Assembly: GCA_940337035.1 (NCBI GenBank)
Contig: CALNHX010007631.1
Coordinates: 1 to 64,000, forward strand
Source: Agriotes lineatus
Taxonomy: Eukaryota; Arthropoda; Insecta; Coleoptera; Elateridae
Direction of reading: 5' to 3'
Length of the DNA: 64,000 nucleotides
This document shows, one piece after another, positions 1 through 10,299 of the stretch (within the stretch, counting starts at the first letter, position 1; every line of letters starts with the position of its first letter). Under the pieces are notes generated by a model, which did not search any database, was not told the DNA's origin, and saw only the letters and a list, made by a program, of their open reading frames with translations. The translations under genes were made by a program, and so were the position numbers.

Positions 1-179
1 TGTAAGGTCCGGCACAAGGAATTGGATCTGAGTCGAGGACCTGGCGCCCATTCTCTTCGTATTTCGTATAGTGTTCTTTTCAGCATAGTTGGAACCCTGC
101 GACCCTCGCGACTAGTTAGCCCAATTAGGCCGATAGTTACCAGCCGGCAAAATATCAAATATAACTTTCGCCAAAAGGT

Positions 180-295
180 AAGGCCGACCCTCTATCTTCC
201 CTTACAATGTATTGGAAATTCAAGCTCTATTTGGGTTATTATACTTGGCGGGGGTACTGAAATCCAGTCTTCTTTCTGCAGAAGAGGCGCAATTT
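180..295 (+). pseudogene. piggyBac transposase fragment
   Basis: The frame through 182-293 reads NVLEIQALFGLLYLAGVLKS, a signature of the N-terminal half of the DDE_Tnp_1_7 domain of piggyBac transposases (the family usually shows ALFGLLYLAGVLKSS followed by a tryptophan/aspartate block). There is no start codon and the match stops where the 118-bp tandem units begin, so this is a scrap, not a gene. Known: piggyBac enzymes cut and paste DNA at TTAA. Inferred: it is an older, separate copy from the piggyBac relics at 2424-4407, because it covers a different part of the protein. Confidence 0.7.
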
Positions 296-654
296 CGATG
301 TATCGGATTGCCACCAGGATGTTTTATTAGCTGGAACTTCCAGGGATCCTGCAACGGAAGATCCTGTGCTGGACTGCTAGCGCCATGCCCACCGTTTGGA
401 GGCAAAAACAAATCGATGTATCGGATTGCCACCAGGATGTTTTATTAGCTGGAACTTCCAGGGATCCTGCAACGGAAGATCCTGTGCTGGACTGCAAGCG
501 CCATGCCCACCGTTTGGAGGCAAAAACAAATCGATGTATCGGATTGCCACCAGGATGTTTTATTAGCTGGAACTTCCAGGGATCCTGCAACGGAAGATCC
601 TGTGCTGGACTGCAAGCGGCATGCCCACCGTTTGGAGGCAAAAACAAATCGATG
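296..654. repeat. 118-bp tandem repeat, three copies
   Basis: Three directly abutting copies begin at about 296, 414 and 532, each starting CGATGTATCGGATTGCCACC and ending GGAGGCAAAAACAAAT; a fourth start at 650 diverges after five bases. Copies differ by a few substitutions only, so the expansion looks recent. The unit is 39 codons plus one base, so every copy changes reading frame and long open frames across it are artefacts. The open stretch following it (to 738) ends in an acidic SSDSEDS-type tail that I cannot assign. Confidence 0.9.
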
Positions 655-740
655 AGATATGTGCTCTTGCAAAAAGCAGGTGTTGATCTCGAGGTTAGCT
701 CGGATTCCGAGGACAGCGTCGTGGTCAATTCTGACTGAGA

Positions 741-1705
741 ATCGGAAAAAATTGTCTGAAAGACATATTTATTGTTCATTGTTACATACTTAATCCTCTT
801 ACACCATTAGCTGTGTCAAGGCTGTTTTATAATTACTGCGTATAAAAGAATAAAATTAAGAATTTCAGTTTTTATGAATAATTTTTTTTACCATGGCAAG
901 CATTATTTTCTGCGTTAATTTGTTAATAGACCTGCTGCTGCAAAATAAGCTTTGATATAATTAGTACACTCTTAAAAATTCAATAAGACCAGAAATGGTA
1001 ATGAATATTGTGACGATCATTTTAAAAAGGCTAAAACGTTTTCGTTATATATTTGATTTTTTCTAACGTGACTGATCGCAGGTTTAAAATTTAACACAAC
1101 TGGAAAAGGTTTGTGCAGCAGTTGAAGAACAAATCGTAGTGTAATATATCTTGAGACTATTATTTTCAAGGTAAACATTTTATATTGTCTCAACTTTGTC
1201 AAAAAATATTAATTAATTCTAGATATGTAGCTACTGGAGATTACAATCTAAAATGATCACAGCAAATAATTACCGGATTATTCTAACACTAAGAAAAATA
1301 TGAGTACAAAATGTTAAGGGGCTTTTGGCGGCAAGCGTGGTGGTTAATACGCTATGAATACCATTCTTAGATAAGTCATTAAGGCAGCAGAAAATATCAA
1401 ATTTTGCAGACAAGCAACGTGATTGATTCGGATTCCATTTTGATAAAAGCAGTTGAGCCTGGCTGCAAGGATATGCTGGCTGCTCTTCCACTTAACCTAC
1501 AACTTAACTTTTTAAACAGAGTACAATACAATACTTAAACCTATATGTGATTCCGGTACATACGCCTGTCAGATGTGACTGTGAAGTAAATACACGATTG
1601 AAATTCGTAATTGATTGTATTCATTGGGTGTTGTTCCCTGAGCAGGATCGTTTTTAATTTATTTTTAAATACAGTTGAGCTTACTGGTTTCATCATTTCC
1701 ATGTA
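741..1705. other. Gene-free AT-rich stretch
   Basis: Only short open frames without recognisable motifs on either strand; no repeat structure that I can see. Confidence 0.6.
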
Positions 1706-1990
1706 GTGTCTCTTAAAACATTTTACTATGCTATACGAAAAAGAACTGGTGAAACACACGGTGAAGAATGTGTGAAATTTGCAAAATACATGAAGAACTG
1801 GATGATTCTTCGGTATTCTGTTATTTCAAGGCAATTTGAAAATGCCAGACGACACATTTGTATTTTATATAGCTTCGATGGAAAAATTATTTCAAAAACA
1901 TTTTGAAAATGTAATTTTACACCATAACTGTATAGAAGAATTCATTACGTTATATAATAGCCTACAGTTTAAGCATCCATATGAACATTT
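1706..1990 (+). pseudogene. Unidentified coding-like relic
   Basis: The first frame contains a compositionally protein-like run (VKFAKYMKNW, then NARRHICILYSFDG); after about 1880 a second frame continues with HFENVILHHNCIEEF and LQFKHPYEHF. Two adjacent protein-like runs in different frames suggest a frameshifted relic, probably of a mobile element. I do not recognise the family, and chance cannot be excluded. Confidence 0.3.
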
Positions 1991-2423
1991 TCCTTAATCT
2001 TAATGTAAACATTTTGTACAGTAGAGTTAGTCTTTTCTATACTCTTAAGTACATCAATAGAAATTTCAAGCTATCCGCCTCTAATCGTAAATTAATTATA
2101 TGGAAACACCAATAAATATATTATTTTCTAAAATTTAGTTTAATTGAAGAAATAATCACTTATAATATCACAAAAGCATAAAAAATAATTGATTATTTTA
2201 CTTCCCGACCAACGAGACGTATTCTGTAAAAAATCACGACAGCGCAGCTGGAGCTAAATGACGGAAAAAACGTGAAGATTGATTACATTAACAAAATTGC
2301 GCAATTTTAGATTGATATTAAAATTATTGAGTACGCTCCTGTCTTTCACCTTAATTGGGCCCCGGCTTTCGTCCCAATACTATGGCCGCCGCTGTCAAGG
2401 CCATAGACCGAGGCTTTCCCCGA
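1991..2423. other. Non-coding flank of the piggyBac relics
   Basis: AT-rich up to about 2340. Between two TTAA tetranucleotides (about 2351 and 2424) lies a GC-rich 70-bp block with an imperfect palindrome around CTATGGCC and GGCCATAG. It could be a remnant of an outer piggyBac-type insertion; not demonstrated. Confidence 0.35.
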
Positions 2424-2862
2424 TTAACCTTCCGGCGCTCGCGCCCCATTGATGGCACAAGGGTGCTCACCGCGGACTGTGAGTCCGCTAATGTTAAAAA
2501 TGGCTTTTTGCTGAGTTTGATAGCCGAATTCCGTTACAGATAATGAAATCAGATGTGTAAACGATATAAACTTTATTTGTGTTCATTTCCATATTAAATA
2601 AACTTAAAAATATATGTTAATACAGGAAAAATATCAAATGTCTTATTATGCGACATATAATTCAAAGTAAAATATATTTGAATGTAAAAAAGTAAAACAA
2701 AAACTATGTAACTAAATATTATTGAAAACTAAACACTTCAAACAATCCTGGCCTCTCATCAGAATAGCAATCTTCACAAATAAATGTGGAATGCTCTAAA
2801 CACATGCATTTTCCACATTTTCTGCATGAATATCGGGTTGGCCTATTTTTATTTCTGTTGCA

Positions 2863-3243
2863 TATAGCCCCTCTATTTACAAATAGTAGCGACAACCTTT
2901 GATGTTGCCGCTGGGGAAAAATCACGTTGGTATCCCTTAAGTCCCTAGCATATTTAAAAATTGCCAAGGAAGTTGTATAATTAATTAAAATCTGACAGTG
3001 ACATTTGTCGTGATTTTATTCATTTTTCTCTTCGGGGTCAAATTCTAAGTCAAGGACGTTGAAATGCCACGGTGTTGTGTCGATAAGTGTAAAAATAGTG
3101 GCAGAAAAGGATTTCAGGTACTCAGATCAGTTATTTGTTCACTGTTTACACTGAAATTTACCGTTTAGTAACCTTTTGTATTTTCATGTTTGCATCAGGT
3201 TTGCCCCAGGATGTCGCTACTATTTGTAAATAGAGGGGCTATA
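2863..3243 (+). mobile_element. P-element-like non-autonomous insert
   Basis: 381 bp bounded by perfect 31-bp terminal inverted repeats (2863-2893 and 3213-3243, outermost bases TATAGCCCCTCTATTTAC) and by the identical 8-bp direct repeat CTGTTGCA (2855-2862 and 3244-3251). Thirty-one-base inverted repeats and 8-bp duplications are the hallmarks of the P superfamily, whose transposases start with a THAP domain; a THAP-like first exon lies inside (3064-3117). Removing the insert and one duplication joins the host piggyBac frame as CAYCN-RNKNRPTRYSC with no indel. The element is too short for a transposase, so it is an internally deleted derivative. Confidence 0.88.
3064..3117 (+). pseudogene. 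THAP-domain first exon (P-type transposase remnant)
   Basis: Eighteen codons starting at ATG 3064 read MPRCCVDKCKNSGRKGFQ and run directly into a consensus-like splice donor (GTACTC). THAP domains begin with Met-Pro, then Cys-x(2-4)-Cys, then a Gly-Phe pair, all present here. An acceptor-like TGCATCAG precedes 3199, but the exons that would supply the second zinc ligand pair and the catalytic domain are absent. It therefore encodes only the first half of the DNA-binding domain. It supports assigning the surrounding insert to the P superfamily. Confidence 0.7.
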
Positions 3244-3930
3244 CTGTTGCAATAAGCACAGCGACCTCGTGTACTTGTAGATGCCTGAGCAATAGGTTCA
3301 GTTAACTCAATTCCAACAATTTCTCTAATTCTTATACGCATAGCCTGTGGAAGATTGTCTACAGTTGCAGGCACACGAAGGTGTCCATCAAATAATTGGA
3401 AGGCAAGAGTACGCAGAAATGATAAAAAATAAACAAATTATGTAATAAAACAGTTTTATTCTATACTTTGTATACGTCAGTTGAATTACTAACGTTACAT
3501 GGCCCATGGTTGTCCTTTATGCAATGTTAAATGTTGCTGGAATTAATTCCATGGTCTTGTATTTTTCAAATAATACAGACATCAAAATACTCAGAAGAAT
3601 GTATCTTCGTAACTTATCATTTATTCTTATTGAAAGCCACCTTAGAACAAGAGCGCAAATACAAAACCTTCCAAGAACTATGAAGGACAGAATAAGGGAA
3701 ATCACTGGAGAAGAATTGCCAGGACCAACTCAGAAAAATGTGGCTACTGTTAGGGGGCGTTGTGGGTACTGTGACCGCAAAAAAAAACGACCTACAAAAT
3801 GTTCTGCAAGAAGTGTGCAAAATTGATGTGTGGAGAACATGCTCTACACATTTGTCCCGAATGCTATGCAACAAACATTGATTCTCATTATTTTTTTTAT
3901 ATTACTGTTATAGGTACACTGCCCTAGCGG

Positions 3931-4234
3931 ACCGAGCTCCGTGGCATAGTGCGTAGCACGTCCACTTAGCATTCGGGAGGTCGTGGGTTCGATTCCTGCG
4001 GCCGCCTGCCTTGATTCAGGTTTTTAGGTGGTTTTCCTGAGTCAACAGAGTACCTTCTCTGAGGCGAATGCCGGGGCAGTACTTCTCCACCTTTCCTGGC
4101 CTCTCTTCCATTCTCCACCCCTCCTTTCTCTCGCCCATCCTATAATTCCCGTTCTTGGCTGAAGAGGGACGGAAGGTCCCTATAGCAGCCCGCCCCCAGT
4201 TGGGGGAATTGAAATAACCCTGAACCTTTTTTTT
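3931..4234 (+). mobile_element. tRNA-derived SINE
   Basis: 304 bp flanked by the perfect 10-bp repeat GCCCTAGCGG (3921-3930 and 4235-4244). The head has an internal RNA polymerase III promoter (A-like box 3942-3953, B box 3986-3996) in a tRNA-like arrangement, followed by an unrelated GC-rich body and a terminal run of eight T. SINEs are copied by LINE enzymes acting in trans. The exact duplication makes the boundaries secure; the parental tRNA was not identified. Confidence 0.88.
3942..3996 (+). promoter_or_regulatory. Internal Pol III promoter of the SINE
   Basis: The A box reads TGGCATAGTGCG and the B box GGTTCGATTCC is a perfect match to the GGTTCGANTCC consensus; their spacing fits a tRNA gene. 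Confidence 0.85.
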
Positions 4235-5440
4235 GCCCTAGCGGTATTATGGAAATGTATTGTTAAACGAGTTATTAAATATATCTTTCAAAATATATGT
4301 TATTTTTATTATTGGTTATATTTTTCAGTTAAAAACTCATTACGCGGACCACTAGTCCGCAGCGAGTTCCCGTGTTTCAAAATTGAGCGCGGGTCCTGGA
4401 AGGTTAATGGATTTAAATAACGATCGAACCTAAATAATATGCCATTAACAATATCGTTTATTCTATTTTTTAGTAAACAGGGATTTGTCATTTTGTTTAA
4501 CTTAAAAAACCAAATTTAATTATTTGTTTAATTTTTTCGATCAATAGAAGGATCTACTCGGATTCGACCATTGGTAAAGCAATAAATACCCTGTGGGCGG
4601 ACTAAAACTGAAGCAATTGTAAATGGTGTACTTGGATAATTTTCTGTAAACATAATCAAAAAAGATTTAAGCAGTGTTCCATATGTTGGGGTGTCTACAG
4701 ATGCAAGCAACCGTGGATCTATCAAGGTGTTTCCCATACTCCTGCAATACTAAAGGATTGCAGATAAAAGTGGCTGAGATAAAAAATACTGACAATAAAA
4801 AACTGCTGCAACAGTGTCGGAGTTAGTACTTAATGTATTAAAAGAATTGCAGATTACAGAAAAATTCGTTGCCTTTTCAGGGGATAATTTAAAAGGCAGG
4901 GACAAAATAATGTTTTAGCTTACTTAAAAAAGAAATTAATCAAAAATTGGTTGGTATTGGTTGTCCAGCACACTTGTTAAGTAATGCGGTTCATAACTGT
5001 TGCGATTCGCTTCCTTTTGTAGACTTAGAAGGTATGTATGTATGTATGTATTATCTGTAACCTCATTTACCTTGCGGTGTCGAGGCTGCTGCTATTGTTT
5101 TTAAATTATTTAATTACTTTAATATTTATACAGTAAGAGTGTCAACTCTAAAAGAATTTTGCGATTTTGTGGGTACCAAATATGAGCAGCTTTTGTGTCA
5201 TTCTAAAAGTAGATGGTTGTCCTTATTTCCCGCAATAGAAAAAATTTTAAAGATGTTTGAGCCCTTGAAATCATATTTTCTTTCAGAGGCTAACCCTCCA
5301 TTTTTATTAAAATCTTTTTTCGAAAATAGATTCTCTAAACCATATCCATATTTCATCCGTTCGTTGATGTCTGTCATAGTAATATAGAAAAAATGGAGAA
5401 ACAAGATAACTCCATTTTTGAAATCATGAAAATTCTAGAA

Positions 5441-5787
5441 TCCTTTATCTAATAGACGTGTCTGTCCGGGACGCTGTTTTGTCTGTCTGGGACGCTGTTT
5501 CAGCAGCCAAACCGTAAGAGATAGAGAAAAAAGTTATTAAAGTTATATGTTTGGAATGGTCATGTCAGGTCAGGAACCGAATTTCAGTCTCTAACACTAA
5601 TTATTAGCTTAATTATAATCCTAACTTTTTAGGTTAGATTCTAGGCAAATTTTATCAAGGCGCATGCGACTGGTAGTTTGCTACCAACAATGACGTCATA
5701 TACGTACGTGTGGTGAATACGCGTTCTATTTGCAAAACGGTCTTTTTTGTTTTATTAAATGAGACATTTGTCTCACTGGACTGCTAG
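5441..5787 (+). mobile_element. Helitron, short copy (347 bp)
   Basis: Begins TCCTTTATCTAATAGACGTG after an A and ends ...CTAG before a T, with a small hairpin (GAGACATTTGTCTC, 5761-5774) nine bases ahead of the CTAG. A 5' TC, a 3' CTRR behind a hairpin, A/T insertion and no target duplication define canonical Helitrons, which move by rolling-circle replication. Cutting out exactly 347 bp rejoins the surrounding hAT frame as MKILE-LVINTLNEKL with no indel, which fixes the ends. The same two ends bound the 906-bp copy at 41018-41923. It carries about one 165-bp unit and no gene. Confidence 0.85.
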
Positions 5788-6057
5788 TTAGTAATTAATA
5801 CTCTTAATGAAAAACTGCAGCAAAAATGTATTCCCTTTAAGGTTCAAGACATACTGAAAAAAATGAGTGATGAAGGGGGGTTCGCACAAGAAAATCAAGT
5901 TTTCAGAAATAATATTTTTCAATGTTATGAAAAAACCATAACTTACTTAAATCGTTGGCTGGAACCTTTCCAAGAATTTTCCTGTTTTAAATGGGTAAGT
6001 TTCGAAAATCTTGATAATCTGGACTGGGAAAAGTTATTTCACCATATATTTCTTATA

Positions 6058-6293
6058 CCGTGTGTCCACAGGAGGACGCACCATAGGGATAACCAAATAG
6101 AATAGAAAGATCGGCTAATGCTGTGATCGCCGGCACGCAAAAACGTTGTTTTCTGGCTTCTGACTCGCCAGTTCAATAAACAATATTGTTATAAATGGTA
6201 CAAGAAAACAGACGGTGGTCACAGCACTGGTTAATATTTATATTCTATTAGCATTATCTTATCTCTATGGTGCGTACTCCTGTGGACACACGG
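6058..6293. mobile_element. TA-flanked MITE (236 bp)
   Basis: Inverted repeats of about 36 bp starting CCGTGTGTCCACAGGAG with two mismatches between arms, flanked on both sides by TA (6056-6057, 6294-6295). This is the layout of a non-autonomous Tc1/mariner-type element. It sits inside the hAT relic. No coding capacity. Confidence 0.8.
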
Positions 6294-6998
6294 TATGATT
6301 GAAAAGGGTGTGGATGTAGACGATACTAACATTTTTGATGAAATGTCTTTAAAAAAAATTATTAAAGAAAAGAAATCAGAAATTCAACATCTACCCGCAC
6401 ACAAAAAATGGTTGGTGTTTTTTGAAAACTGTCTATCTGAAGAACAATATTCAGAACTTTTGAAGGTTTGTCTATTTTTTTGCTATAACAGCACATAATG
6501 CAAATGTGGAACGAGTTTTTCACTAATTACAGCTCAGTGGTCTAAAGAACGAAACAGACTTTTGCTGGACTCTGTAAAACATATTATCATGACGCACTTT
6601 AATTTTGCAATGACTTGTGGCGAGTTTTATGAATTTATGTCACTACCTGAAAATTCAGATATTTTAAAAGAAGTACAAGGAAAGACTAAGTATACCTAGG
6701 TTACATATTAAACTTAATAATCGTAGATGTCATTATTTGTATAATATATGGTAAAAAATTACAATACAATTTATATAAAAAAATAAATATCGTTTTTCAT
6801 TTGCTGCGCCTCCAACGAAAAATGTCCGGACTTTGTCCAGAATTTCGGGTCTCTTTGCCCTGAAAAATATTCTAGATAGATGGCAACCCTAACTTTACTG
6901 GAAGTTTAAACTGTAGGTTATTTCGCTAGTATATTATAAACCGTTTCCTACTGTTGTTTACCGTGTCACCGTTTGCGTTGGTAGCGTTGTCGACAAAA

Positions 6999-7054
6999 CA
7001 GTGGCGTAGCGCTAGTATTGCGAACTCGCCATTGCGGGGGAGGGGGGGGGGGGG
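6999..7054. repeat. hAT-terminus-like sequence and G tract
   Basis: CAGTGGCGTAGCG at 6999 resembles the terminal inverted repeat start of many hAT elements; no matching opposite end was found. It is followed by a run of about 17 G interrupted by one A (about 7034-7055), a likely assembly-error site. Confidence 0.4.
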
Positions 7055-7139
7055 GTAGGTGCCTCTCTCCTTGCTCTAAAACTACCAGGGCATATCTACG
7101 CGACGCTCAAACCTAAAAAAATATGGCAACACTTGTAAG

Positions 7140-8540
7140 CAGAGCTGGGCAGTACTCGAGTACAAGTACTCAAATACTGTACTCTAAGTACAATTCGGGT
7201 ACTCTGTACCCGGTAACCGGTACAATTTTCAATAAAGTAATCGGTATTCGTACCCGTTATCACATCGGGTAGAAGTATCCGATACCCGCGAGTATATTTG
7301 TCCGAGTACTTTAATACCCAACGCGCAAGCACAAGTGCGCCATACAAGTCTAGACTTGGCTGTGTTTGTCGGTGTCGCCAGTGTCTGTACGAGAAGGCGA
7401 AGCGACCGACAACGCTCTAACCCTCCAACGATTGAAATACAACACGCTATCATACCTAACCCTATAAGCTGCCGCTACAATGGTTTTCTTGAATACTTGA
7501 GCACTCGAGGTAAGGGGCGTATTAATATTATATTATTATTTATCATAAATTGTTGTTAGTTGTAAAGGAATGTACTTAAAGAATTTCAAATTGGGTTTGT
7601 TATGATTATGTACATGATTTTTTAATATTCGGGGAATATTATCGAATTATCCACGCAAATCTAGGATAAGTAGTTAGCGGTTTGTGCGAGAAAACACCAG
7701 GACCGTGGCTCGCTACAGTAAGTATGTACATAAATGCGTCGAATAGTATGCTTTAATTTGTTGCCGCTCTTTAAATGTTTAAGTGAAAAGCATTCATTTC
7801 TATTAAAACTATACGACAAATAAAGAATAATATAAGTATAATCTATAAACATGTTAACAATTTTTTTTTTCGTTTTGTCTTCTGTCTGTTACTTGACGCG
7901 ATTACTTGAGTACTTGAGTTATCGATTTGACATTTGGTACACAGGGAGTAATCCATAGGGCAACGCGCCGAATTGTTTTTGAGCAAAATTGGTTCAGGGG
8001 ATGGGGATGCAATAGGAGTTTAAATGGTAGAAAAAAATCATTTTTCCCTAAGAAAATCCAGTAAAATGTTTTTACGGGCTTTTGAGTAAGTATAAAGTTT
8101 ATGAATTTATATCTATTTGATATTTATCTTCAAAATTAGACCTAGGGTTGAAAATGGGAGAAGGTATAAATTTTAAATGTAGTAAAAAGTCAATATGTTG
8201 TTTTAGGGGTTTTCGGGTATGTAGATTTTAATTTTAAAGCTTATTTGATTCTTATGTGAAAAAGGAAGGGCTGAAAGTCCAATATTTCGTAAAAATCGAG
8301 TAAAACGTCGTCTTATAGATTTTTGCACATACAAACTTCAATTTTACTTCATTTTCATTTCATATTTTAATACGAAATAAGAAAATCGTGCAACAAGTTT
8401 AAGAATAGGATATTTTTGTTTAGCCCGGACCTGGAACGTCTTGTATTTTTTTTAAACGTATGGAACTTTCAAAGATAGCACTTGGGTGGGGTTCTAAGTT
8501 TCGAAAAGATACCTTTGCAAAATTAGCATGAACCTTTATT
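7140..8540. other. Non-coding repeat-derived stretch with a hAT-like end
   Basis: CAGAGCTGGGC at 7140 is the same terminal motif as that of the hAT element at 25885-28238 and is followed by reiterated GTACTCGAGTAC-type motifs to about 7270. The partner end is not visible, so this copy seems truncated. The rest, to about 8540, holds AT-rich sequence without a gene I can support. Confidence 0.45.
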
Positions 8541-8551
8541 TATAGCGCGCC

Positions 8552-9088
8552 ATGGAAACTTCCGCGTTGGCTTCTTCGAGTGATGAAGACCGAGATCCAT
8601 ACCATAATTCTTCAAAAAGCGATGTGGATTATATTTCTGATATTCCTCAGGTTAAAAAGTTGTCATTATCAAGAAAAATAACAAGACTATTTAAAAAATT
8701 CCAAGCCATCGGCGTCGTCGACCCTAATGGAAATTGAAAGCATCCATTCCAAGGTTTCGAAAAGAGATGCAGGCATAGTTGCTGAACTAAATGCTCCCGC
8801 ATCTTCATCCACTACCACTGCAACAATAAGTCATATCGAAAAGTGCAAAAACAGTCCGATGCTTGGTTGAAAAGTGTGATGACAAAATGCATGTCGAATT
8901 TCTGTGCCAATTATGTGTCCCTTAAAAAAATATCAATGGTTCTGTTGAAAGCATGACAAGTTTCGTGAAACACCTAAAAAGGGTGCATGGAGACAGATCG
9001 TATAATGATTATGTAAAACACAAAAAGAGAATGAAAACTAGAAAAGGTAAGGCAAAAAGTGACTCCAAGCCGGATGCTAGCACTACCA
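8552..9088 (+). pseudogene. BED zinc-finger relic (hAT N-terminus type)
   Basis: A Ser/Asp-rich opening (SALASSSDEDRDPYHNSS) is followed, across at least two frame changes, by KMHVEFLCQLCVP and then SVESMTSFVKHLKRVHGD. The C-x2-C ... H-L-K-R-x-H spacing fits a BED-type finger, the DNA-binding domain at the front of many hAT transposases. The MULE at 9089 cuts it off. No continuation is visible on the far side of the MULE (13051 onward), so either the flank has been rearranged or the relic was already truncated. Confidence 0.55.
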
Positions 9089-9547
9089 GGGCCAGCCCGC
9101 ATAATCGGAATTCGCCGACACATTAGCCGCTCGGAACAATTCGGATGCTGCGAATCAAAGTCTCGTAAAGTACCGACGTATTAGACCAATGCATCGGCGA
9201 TTTACGTTTTAAGTATTTCTTTTCCCTGTAAATCAGATTGCTTTAACTAGTTTCTTGGGTGTGATAAACAGTTATTTAAAGTAAATATAAATATACGAGT
9301 ATTAAAGCTAAATGGATCCAAAAACATTACCAAATATATGTTATAAAAATCTGGTGTGATACACTCACACAACTTCCTTTTACAGTGATCTTATAATTAG
9401 TCAAAAATTTAATTTTTAATTTTTAAGCATTTGTCAAAAATTTTCAAAAATTACGAATTCTACAAAAACGGTACAAAATAGAGCGTTAGTTGAAGAGACA
9501 AATTTTCTCTAAAATCTTAAGCAGAATTCAAAAATGTAATAATATAC

Positions 9548-10020
9548 CGGGTGTTCCATTTAAAATAGGAGTTAATAAAAAAAATAGAAAAAAAAACAAA
9601 AGAAACCCACTTTAGAAGTTTTCAACTGGAAAATCATCTATCTCACGTCAATGCACATTAAAAATGTAATAAAAATGTAAAGTTTGAAAAAAATCGTTAG
9701 AGCCGTTTTTGAAAAAATCGAAAAAAACTGAAAAATCACAAGAGTAAACACCTACTTCCGGTTATGCGATTTTCTTCAAAAGCTTGCTGTCTCATCTACA
9801 TAGTACACAAAACTTATATATGAAGTTTCAACGCCATACCTCTTTTCGTTTTTGAGATATTCTGTTCACAGACAGACACACAGACACACAGACCAATGAA
9901 AAAAAATATGTTTTTTGGGATCAGGGGACTCTAAAACGTGAAGATCTGTTGAAAACTCAATTTCGAATTTTTGGGGTGAATCCAATACTTCCTTTATCGT
10001 AAAAGGAAGTAAAAATACAT
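9548..10020. repeat. Interspersed repeat in the MULE 5' region
   Basis: Starts near CCGGGTGTTCCATTTAAAAT and includes an ACAGACACACAGACACACAG stretch and a terminal hairpin (ACTTCCTTT...AAAAGGAAGT, about 9990-10012). A related block with a GACAGACAGACAG run lies at 23480-23900, showing that it is a dispersed family. No coding capacity. Confidence 0.55.
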
Positions 10021-10299
10021 CCTCTAGTACGAATAGGTTACAAATAAGTGATAAAGACGAATTTGAGGTATGTTCATTTTTATTATTTTTAGGTAATGTT
10101 TCTGTTATATTCGCGCCACGCCGCAACGTTTTGTGTACTGTGAGCATAAATGACGCAATATGTTTTCAGAATGTTTTGTCGGAAAAGTTTCAGTTTGAGA
10201 CTAACAGTTAAGGTGTTAACGCCATTGATACAAAAAATTCTATTTCGTGTTACGGTTGAATGTTAAAAAGAACCTTAAATTCACCGGACATTAATTTGT

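Larger units (their letters stand above)
2428..3435 (-). mobile_element. piggyBac relic A (3' half, minus strand)
   Basis: On the minus strand, from about 3430 downward, the C-terminal part of a piggyBac transposase can be read: LPQAMRIRIREIVGIEL, RGRCAYCN, then, after a nested insertion, RNKNRPTRYSC and CGKCMCLEHSTFICEDCY, ending at a stop near 2719. The spaced Cys/His pairs are the cysteine-rich zinc-binding tail of piggyBac enzymes. Non-coding sequence continues to CCTTCC at 2428, directly next to TTAA (2424-2427), the expected target. A hairpin GCGGACT-N3-AGTCCGC lies near this end and is shared with relic B. The 5' half is missing. Confidence 0.8.
3490..4403 (+). mobile_element. piggyBac relic B (3' half, plus strand)
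   Basis: The plus frame from about 3495 reads TWPMVVLYAMLNVAGINS, then MKDRIREITGEELPGP and GRCGYCDRKKKRPTK; after a one-base frameshift near 3800 the other frame supplies MFCKKCAKLMCGEHALHICP. This is the end of the DDE domain and the cysteine-rich tail of a piggyBac transposase. The element ends at 4403 against TTAA (4404-4407); its subterminal palindrome around 4340 (GCGGAC...GTCCGC) matches that of relic A. A SINE (3931-4234) has inserted downstream of the coding part. Relics A and B point away from each other and both lack their 5' halves. Confidence 0.82.
4580..6712 (+). pseudogene. hAT-type transposase relic
   Basis: In order along the plus strand: EAIVNGVLG, VGVSTDASNRGSIKVFP, KFVAFSGDN, GIGCPAHLLSNAVHNC, VRVSTLKEFCDFVGTKYEQ, SKSRWLSLFPAIEKIL, and at about 6485-6690 NANVERVFSLITAQWSKERN. 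These are the RNase H-like core (with the DASN and GDN blocks) and the C-terminal dimerisation region of hAT transposases of the ZBED-like kind. Internal stops, frameshifts, a GTAT microsatellite insert near 5033-5085, a Helitron (5441-5787) and a MITE (6058-6293) interrupt it. The remaining sequence to about 6850 contains a TGTCCGGACTTTGTCC stretch that may be near its end. Confidence 0.8.

Noticed and set aside
296..654. CRISPR-like repeat array
   Set aside because: Units abut directly with no spacers, and the host is a eukaryote.
220..779. Several overlapping frames of 70-150 codons on both strands
   Set aside because: All come from the 118-bp tandem units; the frame shifts by one base per unit.
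2719..2967. 82-codon frame as an independent zinc-finger gene
   Set aside because: Its first third is P-like insert sequence; the Cys-rich end is the tail of the piggyBac relic.
3931..4010. Functional tRNA gene
   Set aside because: Only the A and B boxes are tRNA-like; there is no closed acceptor stem, and a 10-bp duplication bounds a SINE.
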